Shown here: piece after piece, positions 1-4,929 of the stretch
How the letters are laid out: every line of letters starts with the position of its first letter
Numbering within the stretch: the stretch's first letter is position 1
Assembly: GCA_023423695.1 (NCBI GenBank)
Contig: JAFAFA010000069.1
Span: 1-8,110, forward strand
Length of the DNA: 8,110 bases
Direction of reading: 5' to 3'
Source of the DNA: Pseudomonadota bacterium
GTDB lineage: Bacteria; Pseudomonadota; Alphaproteobacteria; Azospirillales; Azospirillaceae
Program-made: the position numbers and the translations under genes
The notes under the pieces: model-generated
Told to the model about the DNA's origin: nothing
Seen by the model: the letters and a program-made list of their open reading frames with translations, nothing else
The model's database searches: none

Positions 1-488
1 GCTTCATGACCACGATCCACTCCTACACGGGTGACCAGCGGATCGTCGACACCAACCACAAGGACCTGCACCGCGCCCGCGCGGCGGCCCTGAACATGAT
101 CCCGACCTCGACCGGTGCGGCCAAGGCCGTCGGCAAGGTGCTGCCGGAGCTGAAGGGCAAGCTGGACGGCACCGCCATGCGCGTGCCCACCCCGAACGTG
201 TCGGTCGTCGACTTCAAGTTCACCGCCAAGCGGGCCACCTCGGTCGAGGAGATCACCAAGGCGATCTCCGATGCCGCCAACGGCCCGCTCAAGGGCGTGC
301 TGGCCGCCTACACCGAGGATCTGGTGTCGACCGACTTCAACCACGACCCGAACAGCTCGATCTTCGCGCTGAACGAAACCAAGGTCATCGACGGCAACTT
401 CGTCCGCATCATGACTTGGTACGACAACGAGTGGGGCTTCTCCAACCGCATGAGCGACACCGCCGTCGCCATGGCGAACGCCAAGTAA
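1..488 (+). CDS. gap: Glyceraldehyde-3-phosphate dehydrogenase, C-terminal part (5' truncated by window edge)
   Basis: Interconverts glyceraldehyde-3-phosphate and 1,3-bisphosphoglycerate with NAD(P) in cytosolic glycolysis, gluconeogenesis or the Calvin cycle. The reading frame is already open at base 3, and only about the last 161 residues are present. Visible family motifs are TTIHSYTGDQR, whose His (bases 18-20) is the catalytic partner of the active-site Cys, then the stretch ending in PTSTGAAKAV, then MRVPTPNVSVVD with the substrate-phosphate Arg, and WYDNEWGFSNR near the C-terminus. The catalytic Cys and the Rossmann NAD domain lie before base 1, so cofactor preference cannot be judged. 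The HSYTGDQ form is common in alphaproteobacterial and plastid-type enzymes. The stop is TAA at 486-488, followed 16 bases later by a hairpin terminator, so this is the last gene of its unit. No pgk follows, although gap-pgk is a frequent arrangement. Confidence 0.97.
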   Translation, partial: FMTTIHSYTGDQRIVDTNHKDLHRARAAALNMIPTSTGAAKAVGKVLPELKGKLDGTAMRVPTPNVSVVDFKFTAKRATSVEEITKAISDAANGPLKGVLAAYTEDLVSTDFNHDPNSSIFALNETKVIDGNFVRIMTWYDNEWGFSNRMSDTAVAMANAK

Positions 489-504
489 GCCTCGCCGGAT
501 CAAG

Positions 505-539
505 AAAAGGGCGCCTTTCGCAAGGAAGGCGCCTTTTTT
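505..539 (+). terminator. Rho-independent terminator of gap, probably bidirectional
   Basis: The arms 510-519 (GGCGCCTTTC) and 524-533 (GGAAGGCGCC) form a ten-pair stem, with one G-U pair, closed by a GCAA (GNRA-type) tetraloop. The stem is preceded by AAAA (505-508) and followed by TTTTTT (534-539). It begins 16 bases after the gap stop. Read on the minus strand, the same stem is followed by TTTTCTT, and the convergent chemoreceptor gene ends at 584, so one structure probably ends both transcripts. Confidence 0.9.
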
Positions 540-583
540 GTTGTGCGGGGCCCGAGGCCTCCATTCCGCCTCAAGCCGTCTCC

Positions 584-2272
584 TCAGGCCGCCCTTACCG
601 TCGCCAGGAAGGTCCCGACCTGGGCGTTCAGCCCGGCGGCCTCCTCCGACAGCTTGCCCAGCGCCTCCACCAGTTCGCGGGCGGTGCGGCCGCTCTCGTC
701 CGATGCGGCGGTGACACCGGAGATGCTCGACGACACCTCGCCGGTGCCGGCGGCGGCCTGCTGGACCGAGCGGGAAATTTCCGCAGTGGCGGCGTTCTGC
801 TGGTCCACCGCGGCGGAAATCGTCGTGGCGATGGCGCTCAACCGTTCGATGACCGCCGAAACCTTCTGGATCTCCGTCACCGCCAGACCGGTCACCGACT
901 GGATGCCGCTCATCTGGCCGCCGATCTCCTCGGTCGCCTTTGCCGTCTGGTTGGCCAGCGCTTTCACCTCGCTGGCAACCACCGCGAAGCCCTTGCCCGC
1001 TTCGCCGGCGCGCGCCGCCTCGATGGTGGCGTTGAGCGCCAGCAGGTTGGTCTGGCCGGCGATGGAGTTGATCAGCCCGACCACTGTGCCGATCCGGTCC
1101 ACCGCCTCCGCAAGGCTGCCGATGCGGCCGGTCGCCTCCTGCGCCATGCCGACGGCCTCATTGGCGACGCGGCTGGCCTCCGATACCTGCCGCCCGATCT
1201 CGACGATGGAGCTGGACAACTGTTCCGACGCGGCGGCCACGGTCTGCACATTGGCGGCGGTGCCGTCGCTGGCGCTGGCCACCAGCCCGGCAAGCTGGCT
1301 GGTCTGCTCGGCCGCGTGCGACATCTCCCGCACCTTCTGACCCAGCGCATCGGTGGTGGTGGAAACCGAGCGGATCATGCCGCCGACCGTGCCCTCGAAG
1401 CGGGCCGCCAGCCGGTCCATCGCCTGCCGCTTGTCCTCCTCCGCCCGGCGGGCGGCTTCCGCCTGTTCGGCCTCCAGGCGCCGGCTCGCCTCGGCGTTCA
1501 GCTTGAACACCTCCACGGCGCGGCCCATGTCGCCCAGTTCGTCGCCGCTGGCGGTCTCGGGAACGACGGCCGACAGGTTGCCGTCGGCAAGGCTGCGCAT
1601 GCTGTCGGACAGGCGGCGGATGCGGCGGCTGACCGAATTGCCGACCAGTGCGATCAGCGCCACCACCGGCAGCGCCAGCCCGCCGACGATGGCCGCCATG
1701 GTCCACAGGCTGCGCATGAAGCGGGCGTCCAGGTCGTCGATGTAGACGCCGGTGCCGATGATCACCTGCCATGGTTCGAACATCTTGACGTAGCTGAGCT
1801 TCGGCAGAGCCACGTCGCTGCCCGCCTTGGGATAGCTGTAGCCGACGAAGCCCTCGCCCTTATTGCGGGCGGTGTCGACCATCTCGCGCGAGAAGAAGAC
1901 GCCGTTGGCATCCGTCATGTCGCGCTGGTCCTTGCCGATCACGTCGGGGCGGACCGGGTGGATGACCGCTTGGTAGCCGGTGCCGAGGACGAAGAGATAA
2001 TCCTTGCCGTTGTAGAACATCGTGTTGATGTTCGCCTTGAACCGCTCGAACGCCTGCTCGCGGGTCAGGCGCCCGGCCTTCACCTCGGCGTCGTAGCCGG
2101 CGGCGAGCCCGTGGGCGGTCTGCACGACGGAGCGCAACGTCTCCTTGCGGTCCTCCAGCATGCTGCGCTGGTTCAGCCACAGCGCCGAGGCGGCGAGCGC
2201 GATGCAGATGGCGCCGGCCAGGGCCACCAGAGCCCAGAGCTTCGCCCGCAGGGTGAGTTTCAGTCCGCTCAT
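584..2272 (-). CDS. Methyl-accepting chemotaxis protein with single periplasmic Cache domain
   Basis: Inner-membrane chemoreceptor of 562 residues that signals to CheA/CheW. In order: a short cytoplasmic tip, TM1 about 11-33, a periplasmic single-Cache (Cache_2-like) domain about 34-185 containing FYNGKDYLFVL, IHPVRPDVIGKD and PWQVIIGTGVYIDD, TM2 about 188-210, a HAMP domain about 211-263 (DELGDMGRAVEVFKLNAE), a charged coiled coil, and the MCP signalling domain about 300-555. The hairpin tip (INSIAGQTNLLALNATIEAA, then RAGEAGKGFAVVASEV) spans about 401-436 and is canonical. The C-terminus ends in FLATVRAA with no NWETF-like CheR/CheB tether. The start is supported by GGGGG at 2279-2283, six bases before the ATG. 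Cache_2 domains often bind small carboxylates, but the ligand cannot be read from sequence. The gene stands alone, convergent with gap, and has a sigma-54-like promoter upstream. Confidence 0.95.
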   Translation of the reverse strand: MSGLKLTLRAKLWALVALAGAICIALAASALWLNQRSMLEDRKETLRSVVQTAHGLAAGYDAEVKAGRLTREQAFERFKANINTMFYNGKDYLFVLGTGYQAVIHPVRPDVIGKDQRDMTDANGVFFSREMVDTARNKGEGFVGYSYPKAGSDVALPKLSYVKMFEPWQVIIGTGVYIDDLDARFMRSLWTMAAIVGGLALPVVALIALVGNSVSRRIRRLSDSMRSLADGNLSAVVPETASGDELGDMGRAVEVFKLNAEASRRLEAEQAEAARRAEEDKRQAMDRLAARFEGTVGGMIRSVSTTTDALGQKVREMSHAAEQTSQLAGLVASASDGTAANVQTVAAASEQLSSSIVEIGRQVSEASRVANEAVGMAQEATGRIGSLAEAVDRIGTVVGLINSIAGQTNLLALNATIEAARAGEAGKGFAVVASEVKALANQTAKATEEIGGQMSGIQSVTGLAVTEIQKVSAVIERLSAIATTISAAVDQQNAATAEISRSVQQAAAGTGEVSSSISGVTAASDESGRTARELVEALGKLSEEAAGLNAQVGTFLATVRAA

Positions 2273-2276
2273 GGCA

Positions 2277-2301
2277 ATCCCCCTTTATCCATTGGGGGGA
2301 T
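2277..2301 (-). repeat. Inverted repeat covering the chemoreceptor ribosome binding site
   Basis: ATCCCCC at 2277-2283 and GGGGGAT at 2295-2301 (plus-strand reading) form perfect 7-base arms around an 11-base loop. In the minus-strand message the 3' arm is the G-rich Shine-Dalgarno sequence of the chemoreceptor. A transcript starting upstream of 2301 could fold and hide the site, whereas one starting near 2294, as the sigma-54 promoter predicts, would lack nearly all of the pairing arm. It may instead be a protein-binding dyad at the start of transcription. Confidence 0.5.
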
Positions 2302-2304
2302 ATG

Positions 2305-2320
2305 AGCAAGTGCAATGCCA
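2305..2320 (-). promoter_or_regulatory. Candidate sigma-54 (RpoN) -24/-12 promoter of the chemoreceptor gene
   Basis: On the minus strand the 16-mer TGGCATTGCACTTGCT fits the RpoN consensus TGGCACG-N4-TTGCW. The GG and GC doublets have exactly the required spacing, and 10 of the 12 defined positions match; the base before it is C, as the consensus prefers. The predicted transcription start is near 2294, leaving a leader of about 22 bases with the ribosome binding site inside it. RpoN control would require an enhancer-binding activator. I found no clear NifA site (TGT-N10-ACA) upstream. Confidence 0.6.
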
Positions 2321-2444
2321 GTCAGGCAAGAGGAACATACCCGCGCATCTCAACGCATACGCGCAATCCCCGCCCGCAAACCCAATGCCGAAATGCCAAG
2401 CCGCCGAACCGGCGCAGGCAATCGGCATCGCGTTTTGCGACTCT

Positions 2445-2789
2445 TCAGCCCGCCTTCACCTTCGCCACCCCGGCCGCCTGCCCCAGGCTTTCGGCGATCC
2501 AGGCCGACAGGCTCTTCCCCTCGCGCGCGGCGCAGTCGGCGATGGCCCGGTGCAGGATCGGGTTGATGCGGATGGCAAGGCGGCCGGAAAAGGGCTGCTC
2601 CCCATCCCCGCCCATATCGCAGGAAAGGTCGAGATAATCGTCCACCGCGCGGCGGAAGGACTCGCGCAGTTCGTCCACAGACCGGCCCGAAAAAGTGATG
2701 CCGTCGTGGGTGTTGATGACCTCGCCGACGAAGACGCCCGCATCGTTGTCGAAGTCGATCTGGGCCTTGTAACCCTTGTATTCCATCAT
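2445..2789 (-). CDS. Orphan HicB-family antitoxin-like protein
   Basis: A protein of 114 residues. The N-terminal part, about 1-57 (YKGYKAQIDFDNDAGVFVGE, then a region like GITFSGRSVDELRESFRRAVDDYL), matches the HicB-like partial RNase H fold. The C-terminal part, about 68-104 (SGRLAIRINPILHRAIADCA, then GKSLSAWIAESL), matches the ribbon-helix-helix DNA-binding segment of the HicB family. In complete systems HicB neutralises the HicA mRNA interferase and represses its own operon. No HicA-sized frame with a HicA GSHH-type motif is visible on either side, so this is a solo HicB, probably a regulator or a relic. The frame stays open upstream to 2879, but family similarity begins at MMEYKGY, so I chose the ATG at 2787-2789; the adjacent ATG at 2784-2786 is equally possible. 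The SD is weak (CGGGA). Confidence 0.85.
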   Translation of the reverse strand: MMEYKGYKAQIDFDNDAGVFVGEVINTHDGITFSGRSVDELRESFRRAVDDYLDLSCDMGGDGEQPFSGRLAIRINPILHRAIADCAAREGKSLSAWIAESLGQAAGVAKVKAG

Positions 2790-2802
2790 CGCGGCATTCC
2801 CG

Positions 2803-2816
2803 GGGGATCGATTCCC
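2803..2816. promoter_or_regulatory. Near-palindrome before hicB, possible operator
   Basis: GGGGATCGATTCCC is a 14-base dyad around ATCGAT with one G/T mismatch pair. It lies 13 bases before the chosen hicB start codon. Ribbon-helix-helix antitoxins usually repress their own gene through short palindromes near the promoter or start, so this is a reasonable operator candidate. Nothing but position and symmetry supports it. Confidence 0.3.
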
Positions 2817-2945
2817 ATGAAACGGACCCGGCGCGCTGGCACCCTGTCCCCAGAGATTGGGTCCGATGTGACCGACCATACTCCGGGACCGCGATCATAG
2901 GGTTTGACCTGCCTCAATTCTCACAACCGCTGGATCACGCCCGGC

Positions 2946-2983
2946 CGAATCTCCGATTCGCTCGTTCCGGCCACTGCTGGCCG
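2946..2983. repeat. Two adjacent small inverted repeats
   Basis: The first dyad has arms CGAATC (2946-2951) and GATTCG (2955-2960) with a 3-base loop. The second has arms CGGCCA (2968-2973) and TGGCCG (2978-2983) with a 4-base loop. Both are perfect and lie 37-74 bases before the start codon of the plus-strand gene at 3020. They have no T-run, so they do not look like terminators; they could be operator half-sites or leader structures. Confidence 0.4.
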
Positions 2984-3019
2984 CGGGTAAAGTGTGCCGC
3001 CCTTCCCCGCTGCCACGAC

Positions 3020-3472
3020 ATGCCGATGACCGTCCCTCCGCCATTCCGTCCCATCCTGATTCGCGGCCTGGACGACGCCTTGCTGGCCGCCGGCGCAGCC
3101 GACTCGGCCGGGACGCCCCTCGTGCTGATGGGCCCGCCGGCGGCCGGCGCCCTGTGGCTGCGCGGGGTGGTGGAGCGGGTCCGCAAGGCGCACCCGGGGT
3201 TGGAGGTCGCCGGCCTGCTCGATTGCGGCGACCGCGCCGGCGAGGCGCAAGGGGCATTGGCGGCCGGGCTCCGGCTGGTCCTGTTCACCGGCCGACCCGA
3301 GATGGCGGATCGGCTCGCCGCCATCGCCGCCGCCCGCGGCGCGGCGCTGCTGACCCACCGTCCGCCAGCCCTTGACCTCGCGGCCTGGATCTCCGCCGAA
3401 GGCCGGAGCCGGCGCCACAGCCCCTCGCTGGACGCCCTATGCCGTGACTGGCTGAAACGCGACCAAGGTTAG
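3020..3472 (+). CDS. Uncharacterised alpha/beta protein, 150 residues
   Basis: I do not recognise the family. The protein alternates predicted strands and helices: a strand TPLVLMGP at about 32-39, a helix WLRGVVERVRKAHP at about 46-59, a strand EVAGLLDCGD at about 62-71, a helix around GEAQGALAAG, a strand LRLVLFTG at about 84-91, a helix MADRLAAIAAARGA at about 95-108, and a strand ALLTHRP at about 109-115, ending in a charged helix (SLDALCRDWLKRDQG). This repeated beta-alpha pattern suggests a flavodoxin/Rossmann-like or half-barrel fold. No catalytic motif, signal peptide or membrane segment is visible. The ATG at 3020 has no clear SD; a second in-frame ATG follows at 3026. The plus strand is preferred over the antisense reading because the protein is well ordered and hydrophobically patterned, whereas the antisense product is Arg/Gly-rich and low in complexity. 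Confidence 0.7.
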   Translation: MPMTVPPPFRPILIRGLDDALLAAGAADSAGTPLVLMGPPAAGALWLRGVVERVRKAHPGLEVAGLLDCGDRAGEAQGALAAGLRLVLFTGRPEMADRLAAIAAARGAALLTHRPPALDLAAWISAEGRSRRHSPSLDALCRDWLKRDQG

Positions 3473-3491
3473 GGCGGGACTACCGCTTTTT
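3473..3491 (+). terminator. Weak rho-independent terminator after the 150-residue gene
   Basis: GCGG at 3474-3477 pairs with CCGC at 3483-3486 around a 5-base loop, followed at once by TTTTT at 3487-3491. It starts directly after the TAG stop (3470-3472). The stem is only four G/C pairs plus a possible G-U, so termination may be partial. Confidence 0.4.
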
Positions 3492-3582
3492 CGCACAGCC
3501 TCGCCGCGCAAAGGTGGTGTACCGTCGCCTAAGGATATTTTTGTGACACGACACCCTCCCTCCGATGCCGGAAGAGCCGCCC

Positions 3583-3828
3583 ATGAGCATCACCTCGCTG
3601 ACCACGCCGGACTCGACGATCGCGCAACCTCGCCGTCCGGGGCACGCCGTAAGTGGCCGGCCGGCGGACCGGAGCGGACTGGGGACCGCCGGTCCCGGCG
3701 CAGGGCCGGAGAAGATGCGCGGCATCCGCCTGCTGGCGGTCTGGATCGGATTGACGACGGGCGCCTGGGCGGTGCTGGGCGGTGCCGGCTATGGGTTGTA
3801 CATCGCACTGCACACCCTTCTGCCCTAA
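3583..3828 (+). CDS. Small single-pass membrane protein, 81 residues
   Basis: I do not recognise the family. The first 45 residues are polar and rich in Pro, Gly, Ser and Thr, probably disordered (around PRRPGHAVSGRPADRSG). A basic residue pair (KMRGIR, about 44-49) precedes one strongly hydrophobic segment at about 49-77 (LLAVWIGLTTGAWAVLGG and onward), and the protein ends HTLLP. This gives a C-terminally anchored topology, with the basic N-terminal tail likely cytoplasmic. I chose the ATG at 3583 because GGAAGAG (3570-3576) sits six bases before it; an in-frame ATG at 3565 would add six residues but lacks an SD. The gene is on the same strand as, and 165 bases before, fbaB. The frame could be spurious given its size, but the SD and the well-formed membrane segment argue for a real gene. 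Confidence 0.6.
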   Translation: MSITSLTTPDSTIAQPRRPGHAVSGRPADRSGLGTAGPGAGPEKMRGIRLLAVWIGLTTGAWAVLGGAGYGLYIALHTLLP

Positions 3829-3852
3829 CCCCTTTGTGGGTGCCGCGCCCGC

Positions 3853-3877
3853 CCTGCGGACTTGGCCCATCCGCAGG
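3853..3877. repeat. Perfect 8-base inverted repeat between small membrane protein gene and fbaB
   Basis: CCTGCGGA (3853-3860) and TCCGCAGG (3870-3877) form an eight-pair stem with a nine-base loop, 25 bases after the stop of the small membrane protein gene. No T-run follows, so it is not a classical terminator. It could help 3'-end formation of the upstream message or act as a regulatory dyad before fbaB. Confidence 0.5.
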
Positions 3878-3923
3878 CCCTAGGCCGTTCAGACGTGGCA
3901 ATTGGCCGCTTTATGCCCCTCCC

Positions 3924-3956
3924 GCCGTTGCAAAACGGCCAAATACGGGCTAAGTA
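3924..3956 (+). promoter_or_regulatory. Possible fbaB promoter region with small hairpin
   Basis: GCCGTT (3924-3929) and AACGGC (3934-3939) are perfect arms around GCAA. A weak sigma-70-like pair overlaps it: TTGCAA (3928-3933), 17 bases, then TAAGTA (3951-3956). That would start transcription near 3963 with a leader of about 30 bases. The -10 match is poor, so the promoter call is tentative; the dyad itself is exact and would overlap the -35. Confidence 0.3.
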
Positions 3957-3993
3957 CGGCGCCATTCCAAGAATGCCCCAGGGAAGAGCCACA

Positions 3994-4923
3994 ATGAAGC
4001 TCACGCGCCGCGTCAAAGACATTCTCGCCAACTACGAGAGCGACAATCCCGGCACCAAGGCGAACCTCGCCCGCATCCTGATGGAAGGCAAGCTCGGCGG
4101 CACCGGCAAGCTGGTGATCCTGCCGGTCGACCAGGGCTTCGAGCACGGGCCCGCCCGCAGCTTCGGCCCGAACGATGCCGGCTATGACCCGCACTACCAC
4201 TACCAGCTGGCCATCGACGCCGGCTGCAATGCCTATGCCGCCCCCCTGGGCTCGCTGGAAGCCGGCGCCGGCACCTTTGCCGGCTCGATCCCGCTGATCC
4301 TGAAGATGAACAGCGCCAACAGCCTGTCCACCCAGAAGGAAGCTGCCGACCAGGCCGTGACCGCCTCAGTCCAGGACGCGCTGCGCCTCGGCTGCTCGGC
4401 CATCGGCTTCACGATCTATCCCGGCTCCGACGCCATGTACTCCCAGTACGAGGAGTTCCGCGAGCTGTCGAAGGAGGCGAAGTCCTACGGCCTCGCCACC
4501 GTTCTGTGGTCCTATCCGCGCGGCGGCGCCATCACCAAGGACGGTGAGCTGGCCATCGACGTGATCGGCTATGCCGCCCACATGGCCGCTCTGCTGGGCG
4601 CCCACATCATCAAGGTGAAGCTGCCCTCGGCCACGCTGGAGCAGGCCGAAGCCAAGAAGATCTACGAGTCCAAGAACATCCCGATCGCCACCCAGGCGGA
4701 GCGGGTGAAGCACATCATGCAGTGCACCTTCAACGGTCGCCGCATCGTGGTCTTCTCCGGCGGCGCCACCAAGGGCGAGGACGCGGTGTTCGAAGACGCC
4801 CGCGCCATCCGTGACGGCGGCGGCAACGGCTCGATCATCGGCCGCAACGCCTTCCAGCGCCCGCGCGAGGATGCGCTGAAGCTGCTCGACCGGATCATGA
4901 AGATCTACCAGGGCCGGGAGTAA
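3994..4923 (+). CDS. fbaB: Class I fructose-bisphosphate aldolase, DhnA/FbaB type
   Basis: Cleaves or forms fructose-1,6-bisphosphate through a lysine Schiff base, in cytosolic glycolysis/gluconeogenesis, without a metal. The 309-residue protein is a TIM barrel of the DhnA/archaeal-type class I family. Visible elements are LVILPVDQGFEHGP (40-53) with catalytic Asp46, VLWSYPRGG (170-178) with Trp172, Tyr174 and Arg176 spaced like the W-x-Y-x-R of the archaeal enzyme, IIKVKLP (205-211) with Lys207 the likely Schiff-base residue (Lys209 the alternative), VVFSGGATK (252-260) and GNGSIIGRNAFQR (277-289) for phosphate binding. The start at 3994 is set by GGGAAGAG (3981-3988) five bases before it; the frame is open upstream to 3862 but that stretch has no family similarity. 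The stop overlaps the translation signals of thiE, so the two genes form an operon. Confidence 0.95.
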   Translation: MKLTRRVKDILANYESDNPGTKANLARILMEGKLGGTGKLVILPVDQGFEHGPARSFGPNDAGYDPHYHYQLAIDAGCNAYAAPLGSLEAGAGTFAGSIPLILKMNSANSLSTQKEAADQAVTASVQDALRLGCSAIGFTIYPGSDAMYSQYEEFRELSKEAKSYGLATVLWSYPRGGAITKDGELAIDVIGYAAHMAALLGAHIIKVKLPSATLEQAEAKKIYESKNIPIATQAERVKHIMQCTFNGRRIVVFSGGATKGEDAVFEDARAIRDGGGNGSIIGRNAFQRPREDALKLLDRIMKIYQGRE

Positions 4924-4929
4924 CACTTG
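4916..4929 (+). promoter_or_regulatory. Shine-Dalgarno at the end of fbaB driving a TTG start for thiE
   Basis: GGGAG (4916-4920) is the last Gly-Glu coding sequence of fbaB and sits directly before its TAA stop (4921-4923). A TTG codon at 4927-4929 follows six bases after the SD. The first in-frame ATG in thiE comes only at about residue 125, and the first in-frame GTG (4981) would cut off the first barrel strand, so TTG is the only sensible start. Ribosomes ending fbaB are placed to restart here. Confidence 0.75.

Larger units (their letters stand above)
2790..3019. other. Divergent intergenic region between hicB-like gene and the 150-residue gene
   Basis: About 230 bases with no credible gene. 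It holds a near-palindrome just before the hicB start (2803-2816), a TATGAT hexamer on the minus strand at 2894-2899 that resembles a -10 box but lacks a properly spaced -35, and two perfect small inverted repeats at 2946-2960 and 2968-2983. Promoters for both flanking genes must lie here or further upstream, but none can be fixed with confidence. Confidence 0.5.

Noticed and set aside
416..2305. A very long open frame on the plus strand, antisense to the chemoreceptor gene
   Set aside because: The product is Arg/His/Gly-rich, has no family motifs, and mirrors the codon bias of the real minus-strand chemoreceptor, whose domains are unmistakable.
2842..2858. TGGCACC on the plus strand as a sigma-54 -24 element
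   Set aside because: The downstream sequence at the required spacing is C-rich (CCCC), with no TTGC for the -12 element.
2894..2899. TATGAT on the minus strand as a hicB -10 box
   Set aside because: No acceptable -35 lies 16-18 bases upstream; TTGAGG is only 12 bases away, so I did not call a promoter.
2921..3418. Minus-strand frame of 165 residues opposite the 150-residue gene
   Set aside because: Low-complexity Gly/Arg/Gln-rich translation without ordered secondary structure; the plus-strand reading gives a better protein.
3529..3870. Minus-strand frame of 113 residues opposite the small membrane protein gene
   Set aside because: No SD or recognisable motif, and it competes with a plus-strand frame that has a good SD and a clean hydrophobic segment.
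3902..3915. TGGCCGCTTTATGC before fbaB as a sigma-54 promoter
   Set aside because: The GC doublet is one base too close to the GG doublet, and the -12 element reads ATGC; RpoN promoters tolerate spacing changes poorly.
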